NCBI RefSeq assembly: GCF_029946145.1
Contig: NZ_JAQSDY010000014.1
Span: 1 to 34,923 of the forward strand
Source of the DNA: Brevundimonas sp.
Lineage (GTDB): Bacteria > Pseudomonadota > Alphaproteobacteria > Caulobacterales > Caulobacteraceae
Reading direction: 5' to 3'
Length of the DNA stretch: 34,923 nucleotides
A program made the position numbers and the translations under genes. Below, one piece after another: positions 31,081-34,923 of this stretch (the first letter of the stretch is position 1; every line of letters starts with the position of its first letter). The notes under the pieces are model-generated. The model did no database searches, had not been told where the DNA came from, and saw nothing but the letters and a program-made list of their open reading frames with translations.

Positions 31081-31699
31081 AACTTCTGGATTCTCAGACG
31101 GGCTGTCTCAGATCTCTCGAGCCCGTGGCTCACGGCGACGATCTGCATTCTGCTGGCAGGCGTTTTGCCGGCGTCTCTCTTCCTGCCCACGACGCCTCTT
31201 TTCAGCGGCGCCTGGGTCGGAGCATCATTCCTCCTGACAGCGCCAATGGTGATGCTCTCATGCCTTTTTCATCGTCGCGCTCGCGGTGTCCCTCCGCCAT
31301 CTCGCGCCTGCGATCGAGCGCCGGATCGATCAGAGAAGCCCGCGTCACTAGGGCTGATCAAATGATCCAGGGTCGAGCACTTGTTTTCCAGGATTGGTGA
31401 AGGTGAGCCTCCGGACGGTGCTGAGTTCTGGGCCTCGGCCGGGATCCGCTGCAGGCCATCCCAATGGTCGACGATCATCGATCTGAGCGGCGGCGAGGGC
31501 GGCCTCGACTGCGGCAACGTCATCCAGATGGGTGCCGCGGTCGTCTTCGTCCCGCGCCGCTGAGCGGATCACCCGGGTTGGCCTCACGTCCCGGCGTCCG
31601 GAAGCCGCACCCAACACAGGTCGAGCCGGGCTTCTCAGAGGAGAGTCCCCTGGCCAGCCAACGGTCAGCGCAGACTCCATTGACGGCGCAGCTTTATGC
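31081..31699. other. Gene-poor scar region
   Basis: No intact gene is supported. One plus-strand frame (about 31085-31290) reads as a hydrophobic stretch, PWLTATICILLAGVLPASLF then FSGAWVGASFLLTAPMVML, followed by HRRAR, and could be the remnant of a small membrane protein. It has no start with an RBS. The rest looks like joined fragments. AT content is higher near 31690 where the operator lies. Confidence 0.4.
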
Positions 31700-31719
31700 A
31701 ATATATTGCGCAATATATT
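31700..31719. promoter_or_regulatory. Perfect 20-bp palindromic operator before the S41 protease gene
   Basis: AATATATTGCGCAATATATT is a perfect palindrome, AT-rich apart from its GCGC core, in GC-rich surroundings. It ends 19 bases before the protease start and overlaps a likely -10 region. MarR-family regulators bind palindromes of this size, and a MarR gene is the second gene of this unit, so it is probably the autoregulatory operator. Confidence 0.65.
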
Positions 31720-31738
31720 CCATACAGAGTAGAGCGTC

Positions 31739-33028
31739 ATGTTCCCTCGTCTCCTTTATTTCCTGTTCGTCTTGACGATCACGCCGACCATGGCCGCCGC
31801 CCAGACGTTGGATCGCGAAGCGCAACGCGAAGTCGTCACCCACCTCGAGACGGCGCTGCGGGAGAACTATGTCTTCCCCGACCGCATCCCCACGATAACC
31901 GCCGAGCTGGACCGGCGGGTTCAATCCGAGCCGATCGAAGGCGAACAGTTCGCGGCCAGTCTCGCCCAAGGCCTGGTCAAGGCGAGCGACGATCTGCATT
32001 TCTCGGTGGCGTTCGATCCGGCCGAGGTCGTCGCCGATCGCCAGGCGAAGGCCGACGGGGAAGAAACCACCCAGGTGCAGCGCGACAGCGAGCGGGCCGC
32101 CAATTTCGGCTTTCGAGACGTTCGACGGCTCGACGGCGGCCTAGCCTACATCCGCTTCGACTTCTTCGCCGACCCGCAATACGCCCAGGAGACGGCGGCA
32201 GGGGCCATGCGGTTCGCCGAAGGCGCCAAGGGGCTGATTATCGACCTCCGCTACAACAACGGCGGCGTCCTCGAACTGGCGCAGTTCCTGATGAGCTACC
32301 TCTATCCGGCGGGCAAGGAGCAGAAATTCTTCGACTACTACTACAATGACGACGGCGTTCGCGTGGAGCGCAGCCAGTGGAGTCTGGCCGCGGTCCCCGG
32401 CCAGCGGTCGGCGGATATCCCGGTGGTGGTGCTGACCGGATCGACCTCCTTCTCCGCCGCCGAATGGATGGCGTTTTCCCTCCAGAAGCTCGGCCGTGCG
32501 ACCGTAATCGGGGAGCAGACCTCGGGGGGCGCGCATCCGGTGACCCGCGTCCCGATCGACGACCGGTTCATGCTGCAGGTGCCGTTCGGTCAGATCCGGG
32601 ATCCGGTCGATGGCCAGGATTTCGAGGGCGTCGGCGTGACCCCCGATCTCGTCGTCCCGGCCTCGGACGCCTTGTTGGCGGCGCAGAAATTCCTGCTGCA
32701 GCGTCAGGCTGGGGCGGGCGACGCGGACGCCGCATGGGCCTTGGCCCCCATAGAGTTCGCGATCGCTGGAGGAGCCGTGAGCGCGACGAACCTGGATGAC
32801 GCGGCCGGACCCTATGAAGGTCGGACGCTTGTTCGCACCGCGACGGGTCTGATCTATCGCTGGCGCGAGCGGTTCGTCCTCGCCCTCGATCCGATCGGCA
32901 AGGATCTGTTTGCGGTCCAGGGCACGGATGACTACCGGTTCCGTCTGGTGCGTGACAATGGCGCCGTGACCGGCCTGGAACGTGTGTTCCGGTCTGGCGA
33001 CACAGCGCTCTATCGTCGCCTGGACTGA
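31739..33028 (+). CDS. S41-family secreted peptidase (C-terminal processing / IRBP type)
   Basis: A 429-residue protein with a signal peptide (MFPRLLYFLFVLTITPTMAA, then AQ). An N-terminal helical domain, 'ALRENYVFPDRIPTITAELD', is of the tricorn/IRBP kind. It is followed by the S41 core with 'GGLAYIRFDFFADPQYAQE', 'GLIIDLRYNNGGVLELAQFL', the Ser nucleophile region 'VVVLTGSTSFSAAEWMAFSL' and 'ATVIGEQTSGGAHPVTRVPI'. The last ~100 residues form a separate beta-rich domain. No PDZ domain is visible, as in the retinoid-binding-protein-like branch. It is a periplasmic or secreted serine peptidase; its substrate is unknown. It is co-transcribed with the MarR gene 17 bases downstream. Confidence 0.88.
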   Translation: MFPRLLYFLFVLTITPTMAAAQTLDREAQREVVTHLETALRENYVFPDRIPTITAELDRRVQSEPIEGEQFAASLAQGLVKASDDLHFSVAFDPAEVVADRQAKADGEETTQVQRDSERAANFGFRDVRRLDGGLAYIRFDFFADPQYAQETAAGAMRFAEGAKGLIIDLRYNNGGVLELAQFLMSYLYPAGKEQKFFDYYYNDDGVRVERSQWSLAAVPGQRSADIPVVVLTGSTSFSAAEWMAFSLQKLGRATVIGEQTSGGAHPVTRVPIDDRFMLQVPFGQIRDPVDGQDFEGVGVTPDLVVPASDALLAAQKFLLQRQAGAGDADAAWALAPIEFAIAGGAVSATNLDDAAGPYEGRTLVRTATGLIYRWRERFVLALDPIGKDLFAVQGTDDYRFRLVRDNGAVTGLERVFRSGDTALYRRLD

Positions 33029-33045
33029 GTGAGGAGTTTCGGCGG

Positions 33046-33501
33046 ATGACCGAGCTGAGCCGAACCTACCTCGGCCGCCTGAGCGAGCAGTTGAGCGACC
33101 TTGTCGCGCAGCAGTCCGCCGAGGTGTTCACGCGCGCCGGTCTTGTCGTGCCGGTCAAATCGTCTTCCCTGCTGAACGCGATCGCGACCCTGGGGCCGGT
33201 CTCGGTCTCCGATCTGGTGCGGGCGCTGAATCGGTCCCACCAGCTCATCCAGCAGAAAATCCCCAAGCTGGTGAAGCTGGGGCTGATCATCCGCGGACCC
33301 GATCCTGAAGACCAGCGCGCCCTCCTGATCGAGATCACGGCCGCGGGGCGCGACCAACTGGCGCTGCTGGATCGCCTCGCTCCCGAGTTCGATCGCGCCT
33401 ATGCCGAGATGGAGGAAGTCGCCGGTCCGGTGTTCGATACGATCGATCGCGCGATCCAAGCCCTCAGGGCTCGCCCCCTCATCGATCGCATCGTCGTCTA
33501 G
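33046..33501 (+). CDS. MarR-family transcription regulator
   Basis: A 151-residue winged-helix regulator with GAGGAG upstream of the ATG. Helices 'TYLGRLSEQLSDLVAQQSAE' form part of the dimer interface; the DNA-binding part has 'SSLLNAIATLGPVSVSDLVR' and 'RSHQLIQQKIPKLVKLGLII', with the wing 'RGPDPEDQRALLIEITAAGR'. The C-terminus returns to the dimer helices. It follows the S41 peptidase gene in the same unit and likely represses it through the palindrome at 31700-31719. The inducer is unknown. Confidence 0.88.
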   Translation: MTELSRTYLGRLSEQLSDLVAQQSAEVFTRAGLVVPVKSSSLLNAIATLGPVSVSDLVRALNRSHQLIQQKIPKLVKLGLIIRGPDPEDQRALLIEITAAGRDQLALLDRLAPEFDRAYAEMEEVAGPVFDTIDRAIQALRARPLIDRIVV

Positions 33502-33577
33502 AGCCCCGCAAGGCGCAGCGATCCGCGCAGCTCGGTCGACGATCGAGATCCTCACGACCGGGGGCTCCGCGACCCGC

Positions 33578-33684
33578 CTAGTCGTCGCGAGGCGGATCCC
33601 AGGTCATCTCGATCATGGTACGCCGGAACCCGGCTTCGGCGAACAGGGCCTGGCCCGCGATGTTGCGCTCCGGCAAGCGCCGAC
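33578..33684 (-). pseudogene. GNAT acetyltransferase C-terminal scrap
   Basis: About 35 codons ending at 33578 read RLPERNIAGQALFAEAGFRR then TMIEMTWDPPRDD. The pattern N-x-x-(A/G)-x-x-L(F/Y)-x-x-x-GF is the closing part of motif B in GNAT N-acetyltransferases. Nothing upstream continues the gene, since the frame meets unrelated sequence at about 33690, so it is a 3' remnant. Confidence 0.65.
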
Positions 33685-33780
33685 AGTTACGCGGAATTAG
33701 GCCAGATGGTCGGCTTGTCGGCTCCTGCGGTCCACAAACCTGTCAAGAAACTGCGGGCGTCGGGGTGTCTGCGCCGCACC
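33679..33780 (+). pseudogene. Lrp/AsnC helix-turn-helix fragment
   Basis: Codons from 33679 read ADSYAELGQMVGLSAPAVHK then PVKKLRASGCLRRT, the N-terminal helix-turn-helix of Lrp/AsnC regulators (typical form YxELxxxVGLSxxxVxxRVxxL). Both ends of the regulator are missing. It runs in frame, without a stop, into the GH5 domain from about 33780. Confidence 0.75.
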
Positions 33781-34761
33781 GTGGGGTTCAACCTCGGCCA
33801 GATGTTCGACAACAGCCAGCACGCGCCGACCCTCGAAGCAGCCCGACCGAAGATCGACGCATACTACGCCCGCGGATTCCGATGGGTCCGCATTCCCGTC
33901 ACCTGGACCGAGACGGTCAGCGGCGCGACCCTGGCGGATCCGGACACTGGCCGGCTCGTCCGGGACTCTCCTCGACTCGCTGAACTGGAAGCGGTGATCG
34001 ACTACGCCCTCGCCCAACCCGGCCTGCATGTCGTGATCAACGCCCACCACGAAATACGGCTCAAAGATCAGGCGCGCGGCGATGTTCTGGCCCAACTTTG
34101 GTCTGACATCGCTCAGACCTTCAAGGACCGGGACGGCCGACTGATGTTCGAGATTCTCAACGAGCCCCATCTGAGCAACCATGAGTCCATGGCGCCCGAA
34201 ACCCTGCGCGCCATGACGGGTCAGGCCTATCGGCGCATTCGCCAGATTGACCCCGGCCGCATCGTGGTGATCGGCGGCAATCAATGGTTCGGCGCTCAGG
34301 AAATGGCTACGGCCTGGCCGAATCTCGCCGCCGTCGGAGACGGCCGCGATCCGTATGTCATGGCCACCTTCCATCACTACAATCCCTGGGCCTTCGCCGG
34401 CGACAACCAGGGTGACTACGCCGATCCATGGACCGAGGACGACGCCAGCGGTCCGATGCGACTGATGGCCCATTGGGCCGGGACGACCGGTGGTGGAATG
34501 CCCGTGTTCATCGGTGAATGGGGGGTTGGCTGGCAGAGCCGGTTCCAGACGATGAATTGCAACAACGTCCGGCTCTGGTACGCCCGCTTCGACGCAGTTC
34601 ACGCCAAAGCCTTCGGGATGCCGACTGCTGTCTGGGACGACGGCGGCTGGTTCCAGATCTTCGATCACGCGCAGAACGAATTTTCCAGCAATCTCATCGA
34701 CTGCATCGACGGCTCATGCGAGTGGGACGGCCCCGACCGCTTCAACACCGACTGTCTGTAG
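33706..34761 (+). CDS. GH5-family glycoside hydrolase fused to a regulator fragment
   Basis: A 351-residue reading from ATG 33706. Residues 1-25 belong to an Lrp/AsnC helix-turn-helix fragment; from about residue 26 it is a GH5 (cellulase-type) TIM barrel, lacking the usual signal peptide. Visible motifs: 'GFRWVRIPVTW', 'HVVINAHHE', the acid/base Glu153 in 'LMFEILNEP', 'ATFHHYNPW' and the nucleophile Glu271 in 'VFIGEWGVGW', then 'AVWDDGGWFQIFD'. The two catalytic glutamates, about 118 residues apart, are intact. Such enzymes cut beta-1,4-glucan or related glycans. No RBS suits the start, so it may not be expressed, or may make a cytoplasmic chimera. The C-terminal Cys-rich end CIDGSCEWDGPDRFNTDCL looks native. 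Confidence 0.8.
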   Translation: MVGLSAPAVHKPVKKLRASGCLRRTVGFNLGQMFDNSQHAPTLEAARPKIDAYYARGFRWVRIPVTWTETVSGATLADPDTGRLVRDSPRLAELEAVIDYALAQPGLHVVINAHHEIRLKDQARGDVLAQLWSDIAQTFKDRDGRLMFEILNEPHLSNHESMAPETLRAMTGQAYRRIRQIDPGRIVVIGGNQWFGAQEMATAWPNLAAVGDGRDPYVMATFHHYNPWAFAGDNQGDYADPWTEDDASGPMRLMAHWAGTTGGGMPVFIGEWGVGWQSRFQTMNCNNVRLWYARFDAVHAKAFGMPTAVWDDGGWFQIFDHAQNEFSSNLIDCIDGSCEWDGPDRFNTDCL

Positions 34762-34923
34762 ACGAAGTCGACCGCCTGGCGGTCGAGCGACGTGACGCCG
34801 TCGAGCGCCGACGAGGACGAAGGCGAGGACGGCGATGCCGTGAAGGTGCGGGCGAGAGCCTCCGAGCCGAAAGCGATGGGGTGGACGCCCCCCGACGGCA
34901 TCGATGTGCCAAAGTGGAGGTGT
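34762..34923. other. Right-edge stretch, no supported gene
   Basis: A minus-strand frame from the edge reads PSGGVHPIAFGSEALARTFT then a Ser-rich run and LDRQAVDFVYRQ, ending inside the GH5 gene at 34665. It could be the tail of a secreted protein that begins beyond the window, but the overlap with GH5 and the lack of a known motif leave it unproven. Confidence 0.3.

Noticed and set aside
34665..34901. Minus-strand Ser-rich frame at the right edge as a gene
   Set aside because: It overlaps about 100 bases of the GH5 coding region, has no clear RBS, and shows no recognisable motif.

Overview
The window is very GC-rich DNA with short AG-rich ribosome binding sites and gene families typical of alphaproteobacteria. 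The gene content (CopA/CopB/CopC, CsoR, a TonB receptor with PepSY partners, a CnrYXH-like sigma system, and the small protein often labelled 'ribonucleotide reductase subunit alpha') suggests a member of Caulobacterales, perhaps Brevundimonas-like. This assignment is inferred from gene content, because no rRNA or tRNA lies in the window.

Positions 1-13170 form a copper/heavy-metal defence island. From the left it holds a TolC-type efflux channel that runs off the edge, a small Cys/Met-rich secreted protein, an MFS transporter remnant, and a leftward operon (DUF2231 membrane protein, NTF2-like secreted protein, DUF411 protein, PepSY protein). Divergent from that operon is a three-gene regulator: a CnrY-like anti-sigma, a CnrX-like periplasmic metal sensor and a CnrH-like ECF sigma factor. 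Then come a Met/His-tailed lipoprotein with CopC (+), the CopA multicopper oxidase with a repeat-rich CopB (-), and a Cu+-ATPase divergent from CsoR. The CsoR region carries two tandem copper-repressor operators.

The most interesting signal is a shared promoter, GAGGG-N15-GCGTA(G/T). It occurs five times with exactly the same 15-base spacing, each time just upstream of a gene start: the DUF2231 operon, the sensor-sigma operon itself, the lipoprotein-copC operon, copA-copB, and an acyltransferase gene. I read this as the regulon of the CnrH-like sigma factor. Periplasmic copper defence would answer to a periplasmic sensor, while cytoplasmic export answers to CsoR.

Positions 13300-20960 hold the acyltransferase and an iron-uptake set: a TonB-dependent receptor behind a Fur-like box, a PepSY membrane partner, two small hypothetical genes, and a cytochrome c/FTR1 iron permease. 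Positions 21400-21911 hold a frameshifted tyrosine-integrase remnant and a membrane protein with a replaced tail.

Positions 21996-29430 look metabolic: a DauA-like D-amino-acid dehydrogenase, an FAD-linked 2-hydroxyacid dehydrogenase overlapping a TPP-dependent 2-oxoacid enzyme, a divergent Crp-type regulator, a class-3 aldehyde dehydrogenase and a 6-pyruvoyl-tetrahydropterin-synthase-like protein. The order resembles a mandelate-type route (hydroxyacid to oxoacid to aldehyde to acid).

Positions 29506-34923 are a rearranged zone. There is an intact IS110/IS1111-type element with a non-coding end that could carry a bridge/seek RNA, a LysR C-terminal scrap, an S41 protease plus MarR regulator behind a perfect 20-bp palindrome, a GNAT scrap, and a GH5 glycosidase whose N-terminus has been replaced in frame by an Lrp/AsnC helix-turn-helix fragment.
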